A stretch of DNA of 64,000 nt from a bacterium (lineage in GTDB: Bacteria > Pseudomonadota > Alphaproteobacteria > Micavibrionales > UBA2020): positions 582,567-646,566 of the forward strand of contig JAQSDV010000002.1 in assembly GCA_029945425.1 (NCBI GenBank). Direction: 5' to 3'. Shown piece by piece: positions 7,576-14,794 of this stretch (the first letter of the stretch is position 1; each line of letters begins with the position of its first letter). Made by a program: the position numbers and the translations under genes. Under the pieces are notes generated by a model. The model was not told the origin of the DNA and searched no databases. It saw nothing but the letters and a program-made list of their open reading frames with translations.

Positions 7576-8388
7576 ATGACCAACGGTATCACCACCCTCA
7601 CCCGCAACATCGCCCCCGGCGAAGTGTTCAAGCACAAAGGCTCGCTGGAATTGAACGGCAGCATCGGCGCAGGCGCAACGGTCACGATTACCGATGGCGG
7701 CATCCGTGTTTCCGGCGCGGTTGACGACGATGCGCGCGTCACGGCAAACGGCGGCGGCAGCTCGATTTCAATTTCGGGCAACAATAACATTGTCATCAAT
7801 GGCGATCTGGTTGGCGGCCGCGTGATCGTGAATGGCCGCGTGATTTCGGGCGGCGGTTCGAATGTGCAGTCAGGCCTTTCGGGCATCACCATCGACGGCG
7901 ACGCAGGTGCGCGCGTGAATTTGGTGACCGATGGCGCAATCGAGATCAAGGGCGATGCCGGCGACAAATTGCAGGCACGCGCGGATGGCAGCGTGAATCT
8001 GAACGACACGGGCAATGGCCTGTCGTCGCGCTCGGGCGGCAGCTTTCATGCCGGAAACATCGGCAGCGGCGCGGGCGTTACATCGGGCGGGTCGATGCAT
8101 ATCGGGGAACTCGGCGGCAGCAGCACGGTCAATTCCGGCGGTTCAATGCATATCGGCACGATCGGCGCCGGATCGCGCGCAAATGCGGGCGGCTCGATGA
8201 AAATACAACTGGCACATAGCACGGCGCGCCTGTCATCGGGCGGATCGAAAAAAATCGGGCGCGTCAGCGCCAATGATGGCGATTTCAAGCTGTCCAAAGC
8301 ATTTGATGATGCCGTCACGCCTGCTGCAAAACCTGCAGTGCAGGACAATGCGCCGAAACCGCCGAAGAAGCCGGGCTTTACCCTGTAA
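7576..8388 (+). CDS. Gly/Ser-rich repeat protein, probably beta-helical
   Basis: A 270-residue protein without a signal peptide or membrane segment. It consists of short repeats typical of right-handed beta-helices: first alternating V/I-x-G/N-G runs (ITDGGIRVSG, ISGNNNIVINGDLVGG), then a tandem motif SGGSMHIG-x-LG/IG-x-G-S-x-x-x in residues about 170-235 (GGSFHAGNIG, GGSMHIGELG, GGSMHIGTIG, GGSMKIQ, GGSKKIG). The layout recalls polymer-forming bactofilin-like or DUF342-like proteins, but no signature of either is certain. The tail is Pro/Lys-rich. GAGG at 7568-7571 supports the ATG at 7576; an upstream in-frame start at 7486 lacks such a site. The gene ends directly against the convergent small membrane protein (TAA then TCA). 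Confidence 0.7.
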   Translation: MTNGITTLTRNIAPGEVFKHKGSLELNGSIGAGATVTITDGGIRVSGAVDDDARVTANGGGSSISISGNNNIVINGDLVGGRVIVNGRVISGGGSNVQSGLSGITIDGDAGARVNLVTDGAIEIKGDAGDKLQARADGSVNLNDTGNGLSSRSGGSFHAGNIGSGAGVTSGGSMHIGELGGSSTVNSGGSMHIGTIGAGSRANAGGSMKIQLAHSTARLSSGGSKKIGRVSANDGDFKLSKAFDDAVTPAAKPAVQDNAPKPPKKPGFTL

Positions 8389-8649
8389 TCAGCGCGGCTC
8401 TTCCTTGGGCAGGCCATCGGCCTGATGCTGGAATTCTTCCAGACGCTTCACTTCATCCGCCAGCTGTTTTTTAACAGCATCCTTGTCGTCGGCATTTATG
8501 CCCGCGCTTTTCAGCGCTTTTTTCTGTTCCTGCACGGCGGGGTTGGAATCGATTGCCTGATCCACCTTGCTGTTTTTTCCCAATACGGACACCATCATGT
8601 ACGCGACAAGCGCGAGCGTGGCGGCGAGGCTGACAGCGCGCAGGAACAT
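8389..8649 (-). CDS. Small membrane-anchored protein of unknown function
   Basis: An 86-residue protein with one N-terminal hydrophobic helix (residues about 4-24, either an anchor or an uncleaved signal) followed by a charged, helical and probably coiled-coil part (QEQKKALKSAG, then DEVKRLEEFQHQ). No family is recognised. It starts one base after the stop of the deoxyribosyltransferase-like gene, so the two form an operon and are probably translated in a coupled way. Confidence 0.65.
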   Translation of the reverse strand: MFLRAVSLAATLALVAYMMVSVLGKNSKVDQAIDSNPAVQEQKKALKSAGINADDKDAVKKQLADEVKRLEEFQHQADGLPKEEPR

Positions 8650-8650
8650 G

Positions 8651-9124
8651 TTATTTCCCCATCAGGTAATTTGCGGCCGCCTTGACGAATTCGTCGATAT
8701 TGGCGACCTGTTTCACGCCATAGCGGCGGCAGACGATATCCACATTGCCGCGCCGCCAGAATCCTTCGGGGCAGCAGACCAGAAGTTTTTCAGGATGCGC
8801 CGCCGCCTGCAAGCCAAGTTCCAGCAACGTGATCGGCGATTTTGTTTCGGGGGCGAAGTACATGAATACCATGTCGGAGGCAGCAATCGCATCCAGCTCC
8901 CAATCCACCTGTTCCTTGAAGGAAGGATTGTCGATGCTCTGGTCCCATTCCGCATTCCAGTGCGTGCGGCGCGGGTTGAGGATAAGCGAGTCGATATGGC
9001 GCAGTGCCGATACCAGCCGCTCCTGCCAATTTTCCGCCTTGCCCATTTCAATCGAGCCTGCGAGAAAGATGGTTTTCTTCCCCGTGATATGGCTGTACTT
9101 ATCTGGCGCCTTGATTTCAATCAT
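8651..9124 (-). CDS. Nucleoside 2-deoxyribosyltransferase-like protein
   Basis: A 157-residue protein of the nucleoside deoxyribosyltransferase fold. It has the N-terminal phosphate-loop-like strand IFLAGSIEMG (residues about 19-28) followed by WQ, then NPRR near 50, a Asp-containing segment ASDMVFMYFAP and the helix LLELGLQAAA with the conserved Glu that acts as nucleophile in this family. Such enzymes transfer or hydrolyse 2-deoxyribose on nucleosides or nucleotides. The layout best fits the 'Nuc_deoxyri_tr2' branch, whose members often lie in accessory or phage contexts and may act on modified nucleotides. It is the first gene of a two-gene operon with the small membrane protein. The substrate is unknown. 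Confidence 0.8.
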   Translation of the reverse strand: MIEIKAPDKYSHITGKKTIFLAGSIEMGKAENWQERLVSALRHIDSLILNPRRTHWNAEWDQSIDNPSFKEQVDWELDAIAASDMVFMYFAPETKSPITLLELGLQAAAHPEKLLVCCPEGFWRRGNVDIVCRRYGVKQVANIDEFVKAAANYLMGK

Positions 9125-9182
9125 GAAATTATTTTAGCCCTTTTTCAGGAACAAACAAGACGGGTTATACATTGGACTGAAC

Positions 9183-9516
9183 GGGAAACGAAGGCATCTA
9201 ACGGTGTCAAAACCATATAGTTATCTTCGTTTCCTATCAGTTTTCCGGCCCTTCGCCCTTTTGTCCCCGGTCAAATCCTGTGGGACTGTGTATAGGAGCG
9301 CGAAACGGTCGGACCAATGGGAGAGGCAAGATATTCGTCGCGGTTTTAAGGATCGCAACAACGTCTTCCCGCTCCTATCAGTTTCGAGTTTCCGGCCTGA
9401 TGGCTGGCAAACGGAGAGGCAAGGCATTTTTGAGCGTCTTCAAACTCTCAGATAAAGCCTTGCCTCTCTATCATTTCTACCGTCTGGCCTGTGTTAGTCA
9501 CGCAGGGTTTTGCCAG
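9183..9516. repeat. Gene-free stretch with hairpin array and a repeated module
   Basis: Nothing in 9125-9596 looks like a gene; the small open frames there have no ribosome site or recognisable product. Instead there are long inverted repeats: GGAAACGAAG 9184-9193 with its complement 9225-9234; ATAGGAGCG 9292-9300 with 9370-9378; GAGAGGCAAGGC 9414-9425 with 9457-9468; CTGGC 9484-9488 with 9512-9516. After each of the first three right arms comes a similar string: CCTATCAGTTTTCCGGCC (from 9233), CCTATCAGTTTC...TTTCCGGCC (from 9374), CTCTATCATTTC...CTGGCC (from 9465). The motif GAGAGGCAAG occurs near 9321 and 9414. This looks like two to three diverged copies of a structured unit, perhaps tandem small RNAs; strand is undecided. 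Confidence 0.6.
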
Positions 9517-9546
9517 CGCGATCGCAGGCAAAGGATGGTAAAAGCG

Positions 9547-9576
9547 GAAGCGGCAAGGTTTTCACTTTGCCGCTTC
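9547..9576 (-). terminator. Hairpin terminator after the DUF4442 gene
   Basis: A perfect 10-base stem (GAAGCGGCAA at 9547-9556 with TTGCCGCTTC at 9567-9576) with a 10-base loop lies 20 bases past the stop of the minus-strand DUF4442 gene. On the minus strand it is followed by CGCTTTTACC. On the plus strand it is followed by TTCTTTGTCT, so it may also end a plus-strand transcript of the hairpin array. Confidence 0.65.
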
Positions 9577-9596
9577 TTCTTTGTCTGAATTGATGA

Positions 9597-10088
9597 TCAA
9601 GGCTTCGGCGAACGCGGTTTGGGAAGCTTGTCCTTACGGCGCACATAGAGCGTCTTGGAAACTTCGGCGACCACATCGCCCTTTTCGTCCTTCACTTCGA
9701 CGATAAAGGTGGGTTCGACCTTGTCGTTCTTGTCGGCGAGGTCGCGAATTTCCTGCAACTTTTCAGCACTGATGTTGAAATGGGCGGAGATAGTACCCTT
9801 GCCCGGTTTCTTGAATTTAATCTCCGACGACTTGTCCCAGACGATGTATTCCTTGCCGAGATTTTTCAGCAGGATCATCGCGAAAAACGGGTCGGTCATG
9901 GAAAAGATCGAGCCGCCGAAATGGGTACCCACGTAATTGCTATTCCATTTGCGCAGCTTCATCTGGACCTTGATGTCGTTAAAGTCCTTGCCGATTTCCT
10001 TCACCTTCACATTGGCGCCGAGGAACGGCGGCCAGAGGTTGAGGAAAAAGCGGAAGGCGTTCGGCCCCATTTTGTCTTTCAGGCTCAT
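9597..10088 (-). CDS. DUF4442 (hotdog-fold, thioesterase-like) protein
   Basis: A 163-residue single hotdog domain. The run FLNLWPPFLGANVKV, the central NYVGTHFGGSIFSMTDPF and the strand WDKSSEIKFKKPGKG match the DUF4442 family, relatives of acyl-CoA thioesterases. The HFGG element occupies the place of the acyl-CoA thioesterase active-site helix. The C-terminal tail is Lys/Pro-rich. Its start overlaps the end of valS by four bases (ATGA), so it is translated from the valS transcript. A fatty acyl thioester is the expected type of substrate, but this is family-level inference. Confidence 0.85.
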   Translation of the reverse strand: MSLKDKMGPNAFRFFLNLWPPFLGANVKVKEIGKDFNDIKVQMKLRKWNSNYVGTHFGGSIFSMTDPFFAMILLKNLGKEYIVWDKSSEIKFKKPGKGTISAHFNISAEKLQEIRDLADKNDKVEPTFIVEVKDEKGDVVAEVSKTLYVRRKDKLPKPRSPKP

Positions 10089-12766
10089 GCTGCCTCAAGC
10101 TGTTGGAGGGCTTGCGCCAGTTTCGATTTCAGGTTTTCGGCTTCGGTGCGCGATTCAGTCTGCTCTACCACCACTTCTTCCGGTGCTTTGGCAAGGAAGG
10201 CTGGGTTGTTGAGCATCTTGTTGATGCGCTCGATATTCGCATTCGCCTTTTCGATTTCTTTTTGCAGGCGCGCGCTTTCCAGCTTGATATCGACCACATC
10301 GGCGAGCGGCAGGACGATGCTTGCCTCGTCGATCACCATTTGCAGCGAGCCCTTGGGCGCAGCAACTTCATTCGCCTCCGCTTCCGACAGGCGCGCGAGG
10401 CGCTTGATGATGTCGTTATAGGTTTTGAGGCGCTGTTTGCTGGTATCGTTCGCACCCTGCAGAAGCATCTTGATCTGCGCCGCCGCCGGCACGTTCATGT
10501 CGGAACGCACGGAACGGATTTCCGAGATCAGGCGCACGACCCAGTTCATTTCCGCCTGTGCCGCCTTGTCGATGATCTTGTCCGAAAATTCCGGCCAAGT
10601 CTTGCTCTGCAGCCAGTCGGCCTTGTCAGGCGACGCTTCGGATTTACCGAGCAGGTGCATATGCAGTTCTTCGGTCAGATACGGCATGATCGGGTTCAGG
10701 AGCAGCAGCAGCTGATCCAGCACCCAACCCGTCGTGTCGCGCGTTTCCTGCTTCACGGTTTCATCCGCGCCGGTAATGAGCGGCTTGGTGAATTCAATAT
10801 ACCAGTCGCAGAACGTGCCCCAAGTGAAATGGTACAGGTGCATGGCGGCTTCGTTGAACTTATACGCCTTCAGCGCCTCTGCCGTCTGGCGGCTGACAGT
10901 TGCCAGTTCGCTGATGATCCATTTGTTGATCGTCTGCTTGACGCTGTCAGGCTTGAAATCGAGTTTCAGCGTGCAGCCGTTCATTTCGCAGAAGCGCGAG
11001 GCGTTCCACAATTTGGTGGCGAAGTTGCGGTAACCCTCCACGCGCGCGGGCGACAGTTTCACGTCGCGCCCCTGCGCCGCCAATGCGGTCAGGGTGAAAC
11101 GAAGCGCATCCGCGCCGTATTCGTCGATGATTTTTAAGGGGTCGATCACGTTGCCTTTCGACTTCGACATCTTCTGGCCTTTTTCATCGCGCACAAGCGC
11201 GTGGATATAAACCGTCTTGAACGGCACATCGCCCATGAAATGGATGCCCATCATCATCATGCGGGCGACCCAGAAGAACAGGATGTCAAAACCGGTGACC
11301 AGCGTTTCGGCGGGGTAATAACGTTTCACCTCCGCCGTATTTTCCGGCCAGCCGAGCGTAGAAAACGGCCACAGCGCGGAAGAAAACCAAGTGTCCAGCA
11401 CATCGGGATCACGCTCCAGCGTCACGTCCTTGCCGAATTTCACTTTCGCTTGCGCGTACGCTTCCGCCTCGGTTTCTGCGACGAAGACGGAATTATCAGG
11501 CCCATACCAAGCGGGGATCTGGTGACCCCACCAGATCTGGCGGCTGATGCACCACGGCTGGATGTTGTTCATCCATTCGTAATAGGTCTTCGACCAGTTT
11601 GCGGGCACGAATTTCGTTTTGCCTTCGTCCACCGCTTTGATCGCGGGCTGGGCGAGTGTTTTGGCATCAACATACCACTGGTCGGTCAGCAGCGGCTCGA
11701 TCACCACGCCGCCACGGTCGCCATAGGGAACCTGATACATGTGGCTTTCGACTTTTTCAAGCAGGCCGAGCGCCTCGATTTCTTCCAGTACTTTTTTGCG
11801 CGCGTCGAAACGGTCCATGCCGACATAGGCCGCCGGCACATTCGCACCTTCCGGCCCTGCAATCTTCGCGTCCTTGTCCAGAATTGAAATCATGGGCAGG
11901 TTGTGGCGCTTGCCGACTTCAAAGTCGTTGAAGTCGTGCGCGGGCGTGATTTTCACGGCGCCGGAGCCCTTTTCAGGATCGGCATAGCTGTCCGCCACGA
12001 TGGGGATTTCGCGGCCCGTGATTGGCAGCACGACCATCTTGCCGACGAGGTCTTTGTAACGTTCATCATCCGGATGCACGGCAACGGCGGTATCGCCCAG
12101 CATGGTTTCAGGGCGCGTGGTGGCGATGACGATAAAGGCATCGGCCATACCCTTGATCGGGTATTTGAAGTGCCACATATTGCCCTTGGTCTCGCGCGGT
12201 TCAACCTCGAGGTCGGAAATGGCGGTGTGCAGTTTCGGGTCCCAGTTAACAAGGCGCTTGTCCTTGTAAATCAGGTTTTCCTTGAACAGTTGCACAAACA
12301 CTTTGTTAACGGCCTTGTTCAGCCCGTCATCCATCGTGAAACGCTCGCGGCTCCAGTCGGGCGTCGCGCCAAGGCGGCGCAGCTGGCCGGTGATGGTGTT
12401 GCCGGATTCTTCCTTCCACTGCCAGACGCGCTCCAGAAATTTTTCGCGGCCCAGATCATGGCGGGTTTTCTTTTCATCGGCCAGCAGGCGTTCCACAACC
12501 ATCTGGGTTGCGATGCCGGCATGGTCGGTGCCGGGCTGCCACAACACGTCGCGGCCCTGCATGCGCTCGAAGCGCGAAATGATATCCTGAATGGTCGTGT
12601 TCAGCGCATGGCCCATATGCAGGCTGCCCGTGACGTTGGGCGGCGGCATGGGGATGCAATAGGGTGCCTTGTTGCTGTTGACGTCGGCGGTGAAGGCTCC
12701 GGATTTTTCCCAGAGCTCGTAATGTTTCTTTTCGACGTCTTTGCTTTCGAAGGTTTTATCGAGCAT
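10085..12766 (-). CDS. valS: Valine--tRNA ligase
   Basis: This class I aminoacyl-tRNA synthetase charges tRNA-Val. The HIGH motif appears as HMGH at residues 50-53 after PPPNVTGSL, and the KMSKS loop is intact at 532-536. Between them lies the CP1 editing domain (residues about 190-340, with the TTRPETMLGDTAVAV motif) that clears mischarged threonine. The C-terminal part holds the anticodon-binding helices and a final coiled-coil arm (residues about 830-893, charged heptads). At 893 residues it has normal length for the bacterial enzyme. The start at 12766 (MLDKTFES) is chosen over an upstream TTG at 12778 because it is an ATG with GGGGA just upstream. It is divergent from the first TPR-methyltransferase gene. 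Confidence 0.97.
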   Translation of the reverse strand: MLDKTFESKDVEKKHYELWEKSGAFTADVNSNKAPYCIPMPPPNVTGSLHMGHALNTTIQDIISRFERMQGRDVLWQPGTDHAGIATQMVVERLLADEKKTRHDLGREKFLERVWQWKEESGNTITGQLRRLGATPDWSRERFTMDDGLNKAVNKVFVQLFKENLIYKDKRLVNWDPKLHTAISDLEVEPRETKGNMWHFKYPIKGMADAFIVIATTRPETMLGDTAVAVHPDDERYKDLVGKMVVLPITGREIPIVADSYADPEKGSGAVKITPAHDFNDFEVGKRHNLPMISILDKDAKIAGPEGANVPAAYVGMDRFDARKKVLEEIEALGLLEKVESHMYQVPYGDRGGVVIEPLLTDQWYVDAKTLAQPAIKAVDEGKTKFVPANWSKTYYEWMNNIQPWCISRQIWWGHQIPAWYGPDNSVFVAETEAEAYAQAKVKFGKDVTLERDPDVLDTWFSSALWPFSTLGWPENTAEVKRYYPAETLVTGFDILFFWVARMMMMGIHFMGDVPFKTVYIHALVRDEKGQKMSKSKGNVIDPLKIIDEYGADALRFTLTALAAQGRDVKLSPARVEGYRNFATKLWNASRFCEMNGCTLKLDFKPDSVKQTINKWIISELATVSRQTAEALKAYKFNEAAMHLYHFTWGTFCDWYIEFTKPLITGADETVKQETRDTTGWVLDQLLLLLNPIMPYLTEELHMHLLGKSEASPDKADWLQSKTWPEFSDKIIDKAAQAEMNWVVRLISEIRSVRSDMNVPAAAQIKMLLQGANDTSKQRLKTYNDIIKRLARLSEAEANEVAAPKGSLQMVIDEASIVLPLADVVDIKLESARLQKEIEKANANIERINKMLNNPAFLAKAPEEVVVEQTESRTEAENLKSKLAQALQQLEAA

Positions 12767-12816
12767 GTTTTTCCCCAAATTTTAGATACATAATATACGC
12801 GCAAAAGCATTGATTT

Positions 12817-14775
12817 GTGAAGGGTTTTTGCTCAAAATCAGACACCTTCAACCCGCTGAAAAAAGGCCGCAGAAACCCTTTGTCCACCGCCCCCCAGACC
12901 ACGGAAGATCTGATCCAGCAGGCGCGCAGCCAGTTGCAGCAACAGCAGCTGGAAACGGCAAGGGCGAGCCTTGAAGCATCCCTGAAGCTTCAGAAAACCG
13001 CCGCCGCCTATCGCGGGCTTGGCAATATCCAGTTCATGCTGCGCAACCACCGCGACAGCATCCCCTTCTTTGAAAAGGCGTTGGAGGTGGATGCGGACGA
13101 CCATGCCTCCCTCGCCATGCTGGCGGAGGCGTATTTTGAACTCGGGAATACCGAAAAAGCGGTCGGCTATTCGACCCTCGCCATTGCCGCCGCGCCGCAG
13201 GAAATACGGTACAAGGAACGGTTTATCCACCTGTCCCGCGATGCGGCGTTTTTCCAGTATAACCACGTTATCGAAAATACCCTCCTCGACTGCCTGAAAA
13301 CCCCCGGCCTAGATTGTTCGGGCGCACAGGGGCTTTGGTACAATACCTTTACCCTGAACCCCGATTTCCGGCGGCTGTATGCCGTAAGGCGCGTGACCGA
13401 AAAACAGGGCGGGTTCTTTGGCAAGATCAAGGAACGCATGGCATCTGCCCTGCCCGCCAAGGATGATGCGAGCGTAAGGTTTGATCCCGCGTTGTTCGAC
13501 AAGGCTGCGGATTTTACACCGCTGCTGAAACCGTTCTTCCTGCTCGGTATTGAAAAAATCACCATCTACACGACAGCGTTCGAGGAATTTTTGACGCAGT
13601 TGCGCAAATCGCTGCTGCTGCAACCCGAACGCTTTACAGCACAGCAAAGATCATCGATTGCCGCAAGCGTTGCGCAGTATTGTTTCAATACCGATTACAT
13701 CCTGCATGTAACGGCGGAAGAAACAGCGAAGGTCGTAACGCTCGGTGTAACGCCTGTCGATATCGCGTTACGCGCCTGTTACGCGCCGTTACAACAGATT
13801 ACGGACATCGATACGGTTGCCAAGGGCTTTACCCAATTAGCCGAACTGGCGGGCGTGATTGAAACGCAAGTAACCGAAGTGCGCTCGCGCGAAAACGCCG
13901 CAAAAAATATTCCTGCCATCACACCGATCGCCGATGCGGTATCGATGAAGGTGCGCGAGCAGTACGAGGAATCTCCCTACCCCCGCTGGAAAACCATCCC
14001 GCGTAATTTAACGCTGGAGCGCGTGGCAGACCCCTTGCGCAAAACAGGCGCCAAGATTTTGATCGCAGGTTGCGGCACGGGTCAGGAAGCGGCGCAGATC
14101 GCGACCGTGCTGCCCGAAGCGCAAATTCTCGCCGTTGATCTCAGCCTCGCCAGCCTGTCATACGCGCAGACGCAAACCGAAAAACTAGGTTTCAAAAATA
14201 TCACCTTCCGGCAGGCCGATATTTTGCAGCTGGGCAGCCTGACCGAACGCTTTGACGGCATTATTTCGGGCGGCGTGCTACACCATCTGCATGACCCGCT
14301 TAAAGGCTGGGAAGTGCTGACCGGATTGCTGAACCCCAACGGGTTGATGCGTATTGCGCTCTACAGCAAAATTGCGCGCAAACATCTTGTCGTCGCGCAG
14401 GATATCATCAAACAAAAAGGCTTTGCGCCGACAATCGAGGGCATGCGCGAGTTCCGCGGCCAGAGCGCGGCGCTGCTGGACAAGGATGTACTGAACACCA
14501 TTTCGGCAGTCAGCGATTATTATCATGCCGCCATGTACCGCGACATGCTGTTCCATGTGCAGGAACATTGCTTTGATATTCCCGGTATCGATGCCGCGTT
14601 AAAAAAACTGGGATTAAGTTTCCTGCAATTCATCCTGCCGCCGTCGATTATCGCGCAATATATCGCCGCCTACCCGTCCGATCCCGCCGCGACGTCGCTT
14701 GGCAACTGGCACAAATTCGAACAATCGCATCCGCAGCTTTTCCTTGGCATGTACCAGTTCTGGTGCCGGAAATGA
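12817..14775 (+). CDS. TPR-methyltransferase fusion protein, copy 1
   Basis: A 652-residue cytosolic protein. Residues about 30-135 are TPR-like helical pairs (AYRGLGNIQFMLRN, then SIPFFEKALEVDADDHASLAMLAEAYFELGN... pattern). A middle part of about 220 residues is helical and of unknown kind. The C-terminal half is an S-adenosylmethionine-dependent class I methyltransferase: motif I ILIAGCGTGQEA near 413-422, acidic motif II AVDLSLASL, and IISGGVLHHLHDP at motif IV. It is immediately followed by a paralogue of the same layout. The GTG at 12817 opens the frame, but a TTG at 12880 (STAPQTTED) aligns better with the paralogue's N-terminus, so the start is uncertain. The substrate is unknown. Confidence 0.85.
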   Translation: MKGFCSKSDTFNPLKKGRRNPLSTAPQTTEDLIQQARSQLQQQQLETARASLEASLKLQKTAAAYRGLGNIQFMLRNHRDSIPFFEKALEVDADDHASLAMLAEAYFELGNTEKAVGYSTLAIAAAPQEIRYKERFIHLSRDAAFFQYNHVIENTLLDCLKTPGLDCSGAQGLWYNTFTLNPDFRRLYAVRRVTEKQGGFFGKIKERMASALPAKDDASVRFDPALFDKAADFTPLLKPFFLLGIEKITIYTTAFEEFLTQLRKSLLLQPERFTAQQRSSIAASVAQYCFNTDYILHVTAEETAKVVTLGVTPVDIALRACYAPLQQITDIDTVAKGFTQLAELAGVIETQVTEVRSRENAAKNIPAITPIADAVSMKVREQYEESPYPRWKTIPRNLTLERVADPLRKTGAKILIAGCGTGQEAAQIATVLPEAQILAVDLSLASLSYAQTQTEKLGFKNITFRQADILQLGSLTERFDGIISGGVLHHLHDPLKGWEVLTGLLNPNGLMRIALYSKIARKHLVVAQDIIKQKGFAPTIEGMREFRGQSAALLDKDVLNTISAVSDYYHAAMYRDMLFHVQEHCFDIPGIDAALKKLGLSFLQFILPPSIIAQYIAAYPSDPAATSLGNWHKFEQSHPQLFLGMYQFWCRK

Positions 14776-14794
14776 CGCAGTTTCAGGAATTATC

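Noticed and set aside
9204..9588. Short plus-strand open frames in the 9.1-9.6 kb gap
   Set aside because: No ribosome sites, Arg/Ser-rich translation, and the inverted repeats account better for the sequence.
9590..9600. TTGATGATCAA as a possible FNR site
   Set aside because: The half-sites have no four-base spacer and the string overlaps the stop codon of the DUF4442 gene.
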